NCBI GenBank assembly: GCA_030054275.1
Contig: JASGCF010000037.1
Span: 1 to 15,485, forward strand
Direction of reading: 5' to 3'
DNA length: 15,485 nt
Origin: Limnohabitans sp.
Lineage (GTDB): Bacteria > Planctomycetota > Phycisphaerae > Phycisphaerales > SM1A02
Positions 8,118 through 14,327 of the stretch are shown in pieces; position 1 is the stretch's first letter, and each line of letters starts with the position of its first letter. The notes under the pieces were generated by a model. The model was not told the DNA's origin and searched no databases. It saw nothing but the letters and a program-made list of their open reading frames with translations. The position numbers and the translations under genes were made by a program.

Positions 8118-9295
8118 AGCTGCTTCCATTCGATCATGCGATTCGGAATCTTGCGCGCTCACCGCGACGCCTCATACTGCTTGTCGGAGGAAGCGCGCTC
8201 GTGTCATTTTTAGTGCTCGGCGCCGTTTCCTTTTCACGCGGGCTGACGGCTGCTCTTGGAGCAAGCGGGCTTCCAACGAATGCCCTCCTTCTCGGCGCGG
8301 GAAGCGAGGAAAGCGTTGAACGCAGCGAAATCTCGCCCGTCGCCAGTGAAGCACTGCTTGCGAGTGTCGACGGGGTTGCGTCGCACGGAGGTCAGCCTGC
8401 GATTGCTGCGGAGATCCATGTGGCACTTCCTGCGCAGAGCGACAACCTGTCTGAGCCCACACCGATTCTCGTTCGCGGCTACGAGTCAGGCTCATTTCTC
8501 GTGCACCCTCAAGTTCGTCTTCGGACAGGACGTTGGCCGCATCGCGGCGCACCTGAGGTGGCTGCGGGACCAGAGGCACTCACGCGACTCGGCAACGTGG
8601 AATTCGGCTCGACAATCGCCCTCGCGGGCGAGAAGTTCACGGTGGTGGGCGTACTCGATGCAACTGGAACAACAATGCACGGCGAGATCTGGATGCCCGT
8701 CGAACTGCTCGCGCTTGTCACACAGCGAACGACACGCTCGTGCGTTGTTGCGTCCTTGAACGCCGACACTGCTTCGGATTCCATCTTGGCAACACAAGAT
8801 GCCTTTGATGAAGTCGAGGCCTTTGCAGCGACACGTCTTGATCTCGAAATCGCAGCGATGCGCGAGAGTGACTACTACGCGAAACTCGCTGAGTTTCTCG
8901 CGCCAATCCGTCTACTTGTGATTGCCACCTCCGTACTGATTGCGCTTGGTGGTGCACTCGGCGGGATCAATGCGATGTACGCAGCATTTTCGTCTCGCGT
9001 CCGTGAAGTTGGCACACTGCAAGCCCTTGGATTTTCACGCGCTGCTATCGCAATCTCTCTGCTTCTCGAATCGCTGGTGGCATGCACAACCGGAGCACTG
9101 ATTGCGTGCGCCGTTGGTCGATGGCTTCTGCACGAATTGGCGGTGCGATTCTCGATGGGTACGTTCGCGCTCGCCGTCGACTCAACTGCTATCTCTGCCG
9201 GACTTTTCGCTGGAATCCTTCTTGGAATTCTTGGGTCTTTCGCCCCGATCACACGATGTCTTTCACTGCCCATTCCAACCGCACTGCGTACTTGA
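8114..9295 (+). CDS. FtsX/MacB-type ABC permease, second of pair
   Basis: Second inner-membrane permease, 393 residues, with the same layout: TM1 about 20-39, periplasmic MacB_PCD-like domain about 48-260, TM2 about 263-290, TM3 about 308-335 and TM4 about 360-380. REVGTLQALGFSRA after TM2 is the classical coupling motif of this family. Unlike its partner, its periplasmic domain has only one cysteine (C210), so the two halves have diverged and a heterodimer is likely. Start ATG 8114 overlaps the previous stop (ATGA). The C-terminus is short after TM4. The next gene starts 11 nt after its stop, with a ribosome site overlapping the stop codon. Confidence 0.92.
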   Translation: MKLLPFDHAIRNLARSPRRLILLVGGSALVSFLVLGAVSFSRGLTAALGASGLPTNALLLGAGSEESVERSEISPVASEALLASVDGVASHGGQPAIAAEIHVALPAQSDNLSEPTPILVRGYESGSFLVHPQVRLRTGRWPHRGAPEVAAGPEALTRLGNVEFGSTIALAGEKFTVVGVLDATGTTMHGEIWMPVELLALVTQRTTRSCVVASLNADTASDSILATQDAFDEVEAFAATRLDLEIAAMRESDYYAKLAEFLAPIRLLVIATSVLIALGGALGGINAMYAAFSSRVREVGTLQALGFSRAAIAISLLLESLVACTTGALIACAVGRWLLHELAVRFSMGTFALAVDSTAISAGLFAGILLGILGSFAPITRCLSLPIPTALRT

Positions 9296-9305
9296 AGGAT
9301 CCTCC

Positions 9306-9950
9306 ATGCACTTTGTGACGACCATCCTGAGCCTCGCCTTCGTCCTCTGCAATCCGCAAGCGACCGTTCCTCCAGCAAGTTCACCGAAGATTCCAGACAA
9401 CGTATTCGTCGACGAGGCTCCAGCGAATGCGAAGTGTGTCGCTGAAGTGAAGAAGTCTGCGAAGAAGGGTGACACCGTTGTCATTCAGGCGAAGATTGGC
9501 GGCCGAAGCGAACCCTTCGTCAAGAATCGTGCAGTGGTTGTCATCGCAGATCGGTGCATGAAAAGTTGCGACCAGATTCCTGGCGATACATGCGCAAAGC
9601 CTTGGGATTACTGCTGTGAACCCCCAGAGTCACTCAAAGCCAACACGATGACGATGCAGTTTGTGGATGACGCGGGAAAGGTCCTTAAAACCGGCGCACA
9701 AGGCGTCCACGATCTTGAGCCTCTCGCACTGATCGTTGTCGAGGGAACGATTGTGGAGAAAGACGACAAAGGCACGTGTGTGGTGCGCGTCAAGCGCGTC
9801 TTTGTCGAGAAACCAAAGGCAGCCGAAGGTTCTGACGAACCTGCGAAACAACCCGAGAGCGCCACAACACCACCGAAATCCACTGCCACCGGAAGCGTCG
9901 CCACCACACCGGCGCTGTCGATTGCGCGGGTACAGTGCGATCATGCGTGA
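9306..9950 (+). CDS. Exported Cys-rich protein with C-x3-C and PWDYCC core
   Basis: This 214-residue protein starts at ATG 9306 with GAAGGA (9294-9299) overlapping the permease stop, so it belongs to the exporter operon. A short signal peptide-like segment (about 3-18) includes C15. The conserved-looking core (about 53-165) has GDTVVIQAKIGG (55-66), FVKNRAVVVIADRC (71-84) and a Cys cluster C84, C88, C96, C103 and C104 around KPWDYCCEP. Alternating hydrophobic strands such as ALIVVEGTIVEKDDKGTCVVRV suggest an OB-like beta barrel. The tail (about 168-205) is Pro/Ser/Thr-rich and disordered. I remember similar secreted proteins with a PWDYCCE core in planctomycetes but know no assigned function. 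Metal or redox binding is an inference from the cysteines. Confidence 0.85.
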   Translation: MHFVTTILSLAFVLCNPQATVPPASSPKIPDNVFVDEAPANAKCVAEVKKSAKKGDTVVIQAKIGGRSEPFVKNRAVVVIADRCMKSCDQIPGDTCAKPWDYCCEPPESLKANTMTMQFVDDAGKVLKTGAQGVHDLEPLALIVVEGTIVEKDDKGTCVVRVKRVFVEKPKAAEGSDEPAKQPESATTPPKSTATGSVATTPALSIARVQCDHA

Positions 9951-11460
9951 ACAGGCACTCTTTCTTGGCATTGATGTTGGTACGAGTGGCACCAAAGCAA
10001 TCGTCATCGATTCTGCGGGCAACATCGTTGGGGATGCGACAGCTGAGCATCCGGTCTCGTACCCAAAGCCAGGTTGGGCAGAACAGCATCCAGAGGATTG
10101 GTGGAAATCGACCGTAGCAGCAGTTGCAGCTGCAACACGTCATGACGCGGCGCTCCGCACTCGTATCGAGGCAATCGGACTTTCAGGACAGATGCACGGG
10201 CTTGTCGCGCTTGATGCATCGGGCGATGTCGTGCGTCCAGCGATTCTGTGGAATGACTCACGCAGTGCCGCGATTTGTGCGGCGCTCCACGAGCGCGAGC
10301 CTGGACTTGATCGCGTTCTCGCGATGACTGGGAATCGCATCTTTCCAGGGTTCCAAGCGCCAAAGCTCCTTTGGATGCGCGAGCATGAACCCGCCGCGTA
10401 CGCGCGCACGGCGAAGGCCCTGCTTCCGAAAGACTGGCTTCGCTATCGGCTTTCTGGCGCAATGATGGCTGAACCAAGCGACGCATCGGGCACTGCGGTC
10501 TTCGATTGTGCAAAGCGCACGTGGTCCAACAGCATGTTGGAAGCAGTTGGACTTTCTCGGGCGCTCTTTCCAGATATCGCGGAAAGTCCTGTGCACTCCA
10601 CGTGTCTTTCGATCGATGCTGCTCGCACACTTGGGTTGCGCGCCGGTATCGGCATCGCTGGTGGTGCTGGCGACCAAGCTGCAGCTGCCATCGGGAGTGG
10701 CATCGTTGCTGAGGGCACGGTGTCATGCACGATCGGTACTTCAGGAGTGGTCTTTGCTGCGAGCAACGCATGGCGTGCAACGCCGCACGGCGAGCTCCAC
10801 GCGTTCTGCCATGCAGTTCCGAATCGCTGGCACTTGATGGGCGTCATGCTGTCTGCAGGCGGGAGTTTGCGTTGGTTCCGCGACACACTTGCAGCTGATG
10901 CCATTGCGGAGGCCGCTGCACGCGGCATTGATGCCTACGACGTGCTTGCAGAGCGTGCAGCGCGAGCGCCGCTGGGCGCGGATGGACTCGTCTTCCTTCC
11001 CTACCTCACCGGAGAGCGCTGCCCCATTCCCGACCCGCTGCTTCGCGGCGGATTCGCTGGGCTCGATGTCGCGCACGGGCGCGATCACCTCGCACGAGCT
11101 ACCTTTGAGGGAATCACCGCTGGGCTGGCCGGCAACGTGGATCTGTTGCGCAAACTCGGCATTGATGTGCGCGAAGTTCGACTTTCCGGCGGCGGCGCGC
11201 GCAGTGCGTTCTGGAGAACGATGTGTGCAGAGATGTTCAACGCGCGTGTCTCGTTGCTCGCAAGCGACGCCAGTGGCGCGCTAGGCGTCGCGCTTCTTGC
11301 AGCCGTCGGTGCAGGCATCTATGAGTCGGTCGACGATGCGTGTGCGGCAGTGGTTCGGACACGCGATCTACTTGAGCCCGACCAAACCCACGTGGCTCGA
11401 TATGCGCAGGTCAAGGCGCGGACCGCATTGGCTGCGCGTAGCGCGCTTCGAATCGGCTAG
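9943..11460 (+). CDS. xylB: Xylulokinase (FGGY carbohydrate kinase)
   Basis: Phosphorylates D-xylulose to xylulose 5-phosphate, feeding the pentose phosphate pathway in the cytoplasm. It has 505 residues, close to the usual length. Visible family motifs: phosphate-binding GIDVGTSGTKA (D11), GWAEQHPEDWW, LSGQMHG (M84-H85, substrate contact), RPAILWNDSR, AEPSDASGTAVFD, the catalytic-base region GAGDQAAAAIG with D244, TIGTSGVV, and the C-terminal FEGITAGL and LSGGGARSAFW nucleotide-side motifs. Start ATG 9943 lies inside the end of the previous gene (8-bp overlap including its TGA) and has no clear ribosome site, so translation is probably coupled. No xylose isomerase or sugar transporter is nearby. 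Other FGGY kinases cannot be fully excluded, but the xylulokinase match is close. Confidence 0.93.
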   Translation: MREQALFLGIDVGTSGTKAIVIDSAGNIVGDATAEHPVSYPKPGWAEQHPEDWWKSTVAAVAAATRHDAALRTRIEAIGLSGQMHGLVALDASGDVVRPAILWNDSRSAAICAALHEREPGLDRVLAMTGNRIFPGFQAPKLLWMREHEPAAYARTAKALLPKDWLRYRLSGAMMAEPSDASGTAVFDCAKRTWSNSMLEAVGLSRALFPDIAESPVHSTCLSIDAARTLGLRAGIGIAGGAGDQAAAAIGSGIVAEGTVSCTIGTSGVVFAASNAWRATPHGELHAFCHAVPNRWHLMGVMLSAGGSLRWFRDTLAADAIAEAAARGIDAYDVLAERAARAPLGADGLVFLPYLTGERCPIPDPLLRGGFAGLDVAHGRDHLARATFEGITAGLAGNVDLLRKLGIDVREVRLSGGGARSAFWRTMCAEMFNARVSLLASDASGALGVALLAAVGAGIYESVDDACAAVVRTRDLLEPDQTHVARYAQVKARTALAARSALRIG

Positions 11461-11480
11461 CCTCTCCCGCGGAACCAACG

Positions 11481-11497
11481 GCGAACGATGCGTTCGC
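11481..11497 (+). other. Perfect 7-bp hairpin shortly after xylB
   Basis: GCGAACG (11481-11487) and CGTTCGC (11491-11497) form a perfect stem with an ATG triloop, 20 nt after the xylB stop. G11480 and T11498 can add a wobble pair. TTGAAAAG follows rather than a T-tract, so intrinsic termination would be weak. The loop ATG is also the first codon of a possible 65-codon ORF, so the hairpin would hide that start. Confidence 0.45.
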
Positions 11498-11685
11498 TTG
11501 AAAAGTTCGCTCGCGATCTTCGTCGATTGTCTCGCAATCCCGTACCGTTCTCCGGTCACGTCGGGTTGTACGAGGGTGGCTCCAACACTCTCTTCATCAC
11601 TCTGTTCATCACTGTCTTCATCACTGTCTTCATCACCGTCTTCATTCGGGTCTTCGACAGCGCCGCGGGGAACTTTGTTTCGTAG
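11488..11685 (+). CDS. Doubtful 65-aa ORF with T[LV]FI hydrophobic repeats
   Basis: A short frame whose N-terminal half is basic (KFARDLRRLSR) and whose C-terminal half is a hydrophobic run of TLFI/TVFI units (about residues 34-57) able to span a membrane. The ATG sits in the loop of a hairpin and has no good ribosome site. It most likely reflects translation of the 12-bp minisatellite rather than a selected protein. I list it because the repeat keeps frame and its third-position changes are silent. Confidence 0.2.
   Translation: MRSLEKFARDLRRLSRNPVPFSGHVGLYEGGSNTLFITLFITVFITVFITVFIRVFDSAAGNFVS
11587..11658. repeat. 12-bp minisatellite, five good units plus one decayed
   Basis: Units start at 11587, 11599, 11611, 11623 and 11635, with consensus ACTSTSTTCATC; a degraded sixth unit ends at 11658. 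Units three and four are identical. The plus strand reads T[LV]FI. The minus strand in one frame reads an acidic DEDS-type repeat that continues to 11368 without a stop but lacks an ATG or GTG start before the repeat. The array lies between xylB and a small membrane protein gene. Confidence 0.88.
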
Positions 11686-11729
11686 AATCTCCCGCAGACG
11701 TCCTTTTGCAGCACAAGCGTTCAGACTTC

Positions 11730-11912
11730 ATGGAATTGCTCGGCACCATTCTTCGCTACGTCTTCGCTATCGCCGGAATGGCCGCAGTGGCGTACATCGC
11801 ATGGAAGATTGTCAATCGACAGGAAGCGAAAGACGCTGCGTTTCAGAAAAAACTTGACGACGATGACGAACGGGCTGCGAAGGGTCGGTTTGGACCGCCG
11901 CCGAAGTTGTGA
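11730..11912 (+). CDS. Small single-pass membrane protein
   Basis: A 60-residue protein from ATG 11730 with one hydrophobic segment (about 3-24, LGTILRYVFAIAGMAAVAYIAW), a basic flank (KIVNRQ) and a charged tail with DDDDER, ending in GRFGPPPKL. The composition is typical of genuine small inner-membrane proteins with a cytoplasmic charged tail, and the stop is followed by a convergent gene. I do not recognise a family. A TTG at 11706 would add eight residues but looks less likely. There is no strong Shine-Dalgarno sequence. The stretch 11461-11729 before it holds only the hairpin, the minisatellite and the doubtful ORF. Confidence 0.6.
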   Translation: MELLGTILRYVFAIAGMAAVAYIAWKIVNRQEAKDAAFQKKLDDDDERAAKGRFGPPPKL

Positions 11913-11957
11913 TCCAACTCGGCGTTGTTGTCGGCTCACCTGCTCAAAGTCACGCGC

Positions 11958-12851
11958 TTAAAGTCGCGAGCGCAACGCGCCCATCTTCTTCTGCAGGTCC
12001 TTGCCTGGGCACAATGTTGCGGAGAGCTCTTGATGGGTGTACACGCGCTTCTTCGGAACTTTGTGCTTCGCTTGGAGTTGCTTGATGAACTTCTCGAGCG
12101 CCGCAAGTTGCGCGGGCGGAATCCGCTGCTCCTCGAAGTTCCCCAAACACATGACGCCGAGATTCGCGTCATAGTTGTTGCGAGTATGGCGACCCTCGTA
12201 GCGAAGGTCGCGCGCTTCCCACACGCGTCCCGCCGGATCAATCACGTAGTGGTAGGCGATGTCGCGGTGACCTACGCCGCGCTCGCCATTCAGAACATTC
12301 ACCAATCGCGCTTTCACATCTTCTGCGCTTGTACCGAAGTACGGTGAGTTTCCCTCGTGATGCACGGTGATGCGCGTGACCGTTGGCATGCGCTCCATGA
12401 TCTTGGGATCTGGACGGAATGAGGTCCACGCAGAGCGTGTAATCACTTTGCCGTCGTAGCCACTCGGAATGGCCACGCTTGTCGTCACAGGCTTTGCATC
12501 AGGACCCACTGTGCGCGATGGAGTGCGCGAGCCACTCCCCACGCCATTTTTTGCCTTCAACGATGAAGCGCCACCCGCCGCGGTCCCTGTGCTTGAACCG
12601 GATGGCGAAACTGGTCGCGCGTATCGAGCGGGCGGCATGTCGCCGTCACCGCCCCACGCACCGCCGCCCATATCGCCGCCCGCGCCGCCTTCCATGCGAT
12701 CGGTCGATCGTCCACCATTCGCAAGTTGGCCAGTTCGTTGCTGCGTTGCACAGGCGGCAAGAAAGCCGAGGCTCGCGAGCACAAAAGAGCGTCGCGCAAC
12801 CGTCCAAACTTCATCTGTCGGTACACAGTGGTCAGACGACTCATGCGACAT
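11958..12851 (-). CDS. Zinc-dependent N-acetylmuramoyl-L-alanine amidase (PGRP/amidase_2), lipoprotein-like
   Basis: Predicted to cut the bond between N-acetylmuramic acid and L-alanine in peptidoglycan, outside the cytoplasm. From ATG 12851 it has 297 residues. The start is fixed by GAAGGAG 6 nt upstream; an upstream in-frame ATG at 12911 is less likely. The leader has twin arginines R20-R21 (ARRSFVLASLGFLAAC) and a lipobox LAAC with C34, so Tat export and lipid anchoring are plausible. A Gly/Ser/Pro-rich linker (about 40-125) follows. The amidase_2 domain spans about 135-295: ITVHHEGN with H164/H165, DIAYHYVIDPAGRVWEAR, H273 in YTHQE and C281 in LCPGK, the expected zinc ligands. It is a paralogue of the neighbouring gene and convergent with the small membrane protein. 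Confidence 0.92.
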   Translation of the reverse strand: MSHESSDHCVPTDEVWTVARRSFVLASLGFLAACATQQRTGQLANGGRSTDRMEGGAGGDMGGGAWGGDGDMPPARYARPVSPSGSSTGTAAGGASSLKAKNGVGSGSRTPSRTVGPDAKPVTTSVAIPSGYDGKVITRSAWTSFRPDPKIMERMPTVTRITVHHEGNSPYFGTSAEDVKARLVNVLNGERGVGHRDIAYHYVIDPAGRVWEARDLRYEGRHTRNNYDANLGVMCLGNFEEQRIPPAQLAALEKFIKQLQAKHKVPKKRVYTHQELSATLCPGKDLQKKMGALRSRL

Positions 12852-12857
12852 GCCAAA

Positions 12858-12864
12858 CTCCTTC
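12858..12864 (-). promoter_or_regulatory. Strong ribosome binding site of the downstream amidase gene
   Basis: GAAGGAG on the minus strand, 6 nt before ATG 12851. It decides this start over the in-frame ATG at 12911. Confidence 0.85.
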
Positions 12865-12979
12865 GGACGGTGCAACCACAATGCGGCGATTCGATTGGGA
12901 TGGATCGGCAAAAGCGTGGCAGTCGCTCAAAAAGTCGGCGGCATGAACTCGAAGTATTGCCGCAGCAAAACCGCTTGTA

Positions 12980-13906
12980 CTACGCAAGTGTGCGACGCAG
13001 CGGCACGACCTTCGCCTGTAGGTTCTTCCCTGGGCAAAGTGTGTCTGCATCTGGCCATTCACGATGCGTGTAGACGCGCGACTTGGGTACCTGATAGGTA
13101 CGCATCAGGTCGACGAGCGTCTTCTGCAGTGTGCGCAGTTGCGCCGCAGTCGGCTGCTGGCGCTCGAAATTTCCCATCACGAGCACCCCGATGTTGCCCT
13201 CGTTGCGATTCTTGACATGCGCACCCTGCCATCGAATCGCCCTGCCCTGCCACAGCGTCCCTGCGCGATCGATCACGAGGTGATACCCAATGTCTGCCCA
13301 ACCCTTGCCGCGGTGACCCACGCGATACTGCTCGATGCGCGCGACCATCGTTGTCGTGTCGGTTGCATAAATCACTGGCTCGAGACCATCGTGATGCACG
13401 GTGATCGCAGTCACCGGCAGCATGGGGTTGAGATCCGCTTGGTTCGGCGGCCCCTTCGCCCAAAGAAAGCGCGGCTTTGCCCACGGAAGCGCTGCCTCAC
13501 CGATGGGATTCACCTCTCCTGCCAACGCCGCAGATGGCGAAGTCGGCTTCTGCATGCCCGACGATGCCGTACTACTTGAAGCGCGGCGCGGCGCATCAGG
13601 AAGATCCGTCCAAACCGCATCTGGCAATCGCGCGGTTCGTGGCGCACTCGCGCACGCGGCCAGCGACAACGCAGCACCCATCGCAACGCCGCCGAGCGTG
13701 AGGAATTGTCGACGCGGCAATGCGTCGGGGGGTACGCCGTTGCAGACGATCTGCGCCGTACCTTCGCGAGAATCGAGCGTGGAACTCCACGCGTTTCCGA
13801 AGTCGCCGCGGAGAACCGCCTCGCGCAACAATTCCAATGGCGGCCGAGCATCAGAGGGCGTTCTGCTGAGATCAGCGAAGGAAACGGGATCGCGCGGCTC
13901 CATCAT
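12980..13906 (-). CDS. Zinc-dependent N-acetylmuramoyl-L-alanine amidase (PGRP/amidase_2), Tat lipoprotein-like, paralogue
   Basis: Second peptidoglycan amidase, 308 residues from ATG 13906, chosen because GGAGAGG lies 9 nt upstream; the frame is open to an ATG at 14104. The twin-arginine motif PRRQFLTLGG (R65-R66) and lipobox LAAC (C85) come after an unusually long 64-residue N-terminal region. The amidase domain (about 145-305) keeps the zinc ligands H171/H172 in TVHHDG, H281 in YTHREW and C291 in LCPGK, plus DIGYHLVIDRAGTLWQGR. It matches the gene 128 bp downstream in domain order and motifs, so they arose by duplication. The pre-Tat region could be cytoplasmic, or could indicate a different true start, although no ATG lies between residues 2 and 76. 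Confidence 0.9.
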   Translation of the reverse strand: MMEPRDPVSFADLSRTPSDARPPLELLREAVLRGDFGNAWSSTLDSREGTAQIVCNGVPPDALPRRQFLTLGGVAMGAALSLAACASAPRTARLPDAVWTDLPDAPRRASSSTASSGMQKPTSPSAALAGEVNPIGEAALPWAKPRFLWAKGPPNQADLNPMLPVTAITVHHDGLEPVIYATDTTTMVARIEQYRVGHRGKGWADIGYHLVIDRAGTLWQGRAIRWQGAHVKNRNEGNIGVLVMGNFERQQPTAAQLRTLQKTLVDLMRTYQVPKSRVYTHREWPDADTLCPGKNLQAKVVPLRRTLA

Positions 13907-13915
13907 GCGATGCGA

Positions 13916-13922
13916 CCTCTCC
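13916..13922 (-). promoter_or_regulatory. Ribosome binding site of the upstream amidase gene
   Basis: GGAGAGG on the minus strand, 9 nt before ATG 13906. It favours this start over the in-frame ATG at 14104. Confidence 0.65.
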
Positions 13923-14227
13923 GACGATTGCCCACCAGAGGCAGTGGGTGCTGCAACAAAACTCACGCGTGCGCGGGCATCCGTGCCCGCTTCGACAGGC
14001 GCGCAGTGTAGATCGACCGCGAAGAAACGCGACCGTGAATTGGCAAAGTTGAGCCGATCGGGTGCTTCTTGGTTCGGAGAGAGCACGGCGCTCCGATGAC
14101 CCACTTTCGTGTGCTGCGAGGCGCGGCGTGCGACGCGGCTTTCTGAACTTCGTCGACCCGCGCCAATGCCACTTTTTCAGCCGTTTTTCGCCCATTTGAA
14201 GTGGCTTCAGATGTGGCTGAACACAGG

Positions 14228-14253
14228 GGGAAAGATCGATGGGAAAGATCGAT
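14228..14253 (+). repeat. Perfect 13-bp tandem repeat upstream of gyrB
   Basis: GGGAAAGATCGAT occurs twice back to back (14228-14240 and 14241-14253). Each copy holds the ATCGAT palindrome. It lies about 75-100 nt before the gyrB ATG and just upstream of a candidate -10, where an activator or repressor would bind. Confidence 0.85.
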
Positions 14254-14256
14254 TTT

Positions 14257-14265
14257 TGGTACGAT
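14257..14265 (+). promoter_or_regulatory. Candidate extended -10 for gyrB
   Basis: TGGTACGAT matches the extended -10 pattern TGnTAnnnT, 62 nt before the gyrB ATG. No good -35 lies 17 bp upstream, where the tandem repeat sits instead. This is a weak call from consensus only. Confidence 0.35.
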
Positions 14266-14327
14266 TTCGGCTCTCAGTACGGCCCATCCTGCAGCGTGCC
14301 GCGACACCCTCTTTCCGATTGCATTTC

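Larger units (their letters stand above)
13907..14327. promoter_or_regulatory. 421-bp divergent intergenic region between amidase and gyrB
   Basis: No convincing gene is seen here. On the amidase side, two stem-loops stand out: CCCAC/GTGGG (13931-13935 with 13944-13948) and a perfect 7-bp GCGGGCA/TGCCCGC with a TCCG loop (13973-13990). On the gyrB side, GCCACTT (14168-14174) pairs with AAGTGGC (14199-14205), while TCAGCC (14177-14182) pairs with GGCTGA (14215-14220). The two pairings are interlocked. A tandem repeat and a candidate extended -10 follow. Promoters for both genes should lie here. Confidence 0.6.

Noticed and set aside
11368..11727. A minus-strand frame through the minisatellite giving an acidic DEDS repeat peptide.
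   Set aside because: There is no ATG or GTG before the repeat, no ribosome site, and its end overlaps xylB.
12469..14099. Long plus-strand frames (248 and 232 codons) across the amidase genes.
   Set aside because: They are antisense to two amidases with intact zinc ligands and good ribosome sites, and their translations show no family motifs.
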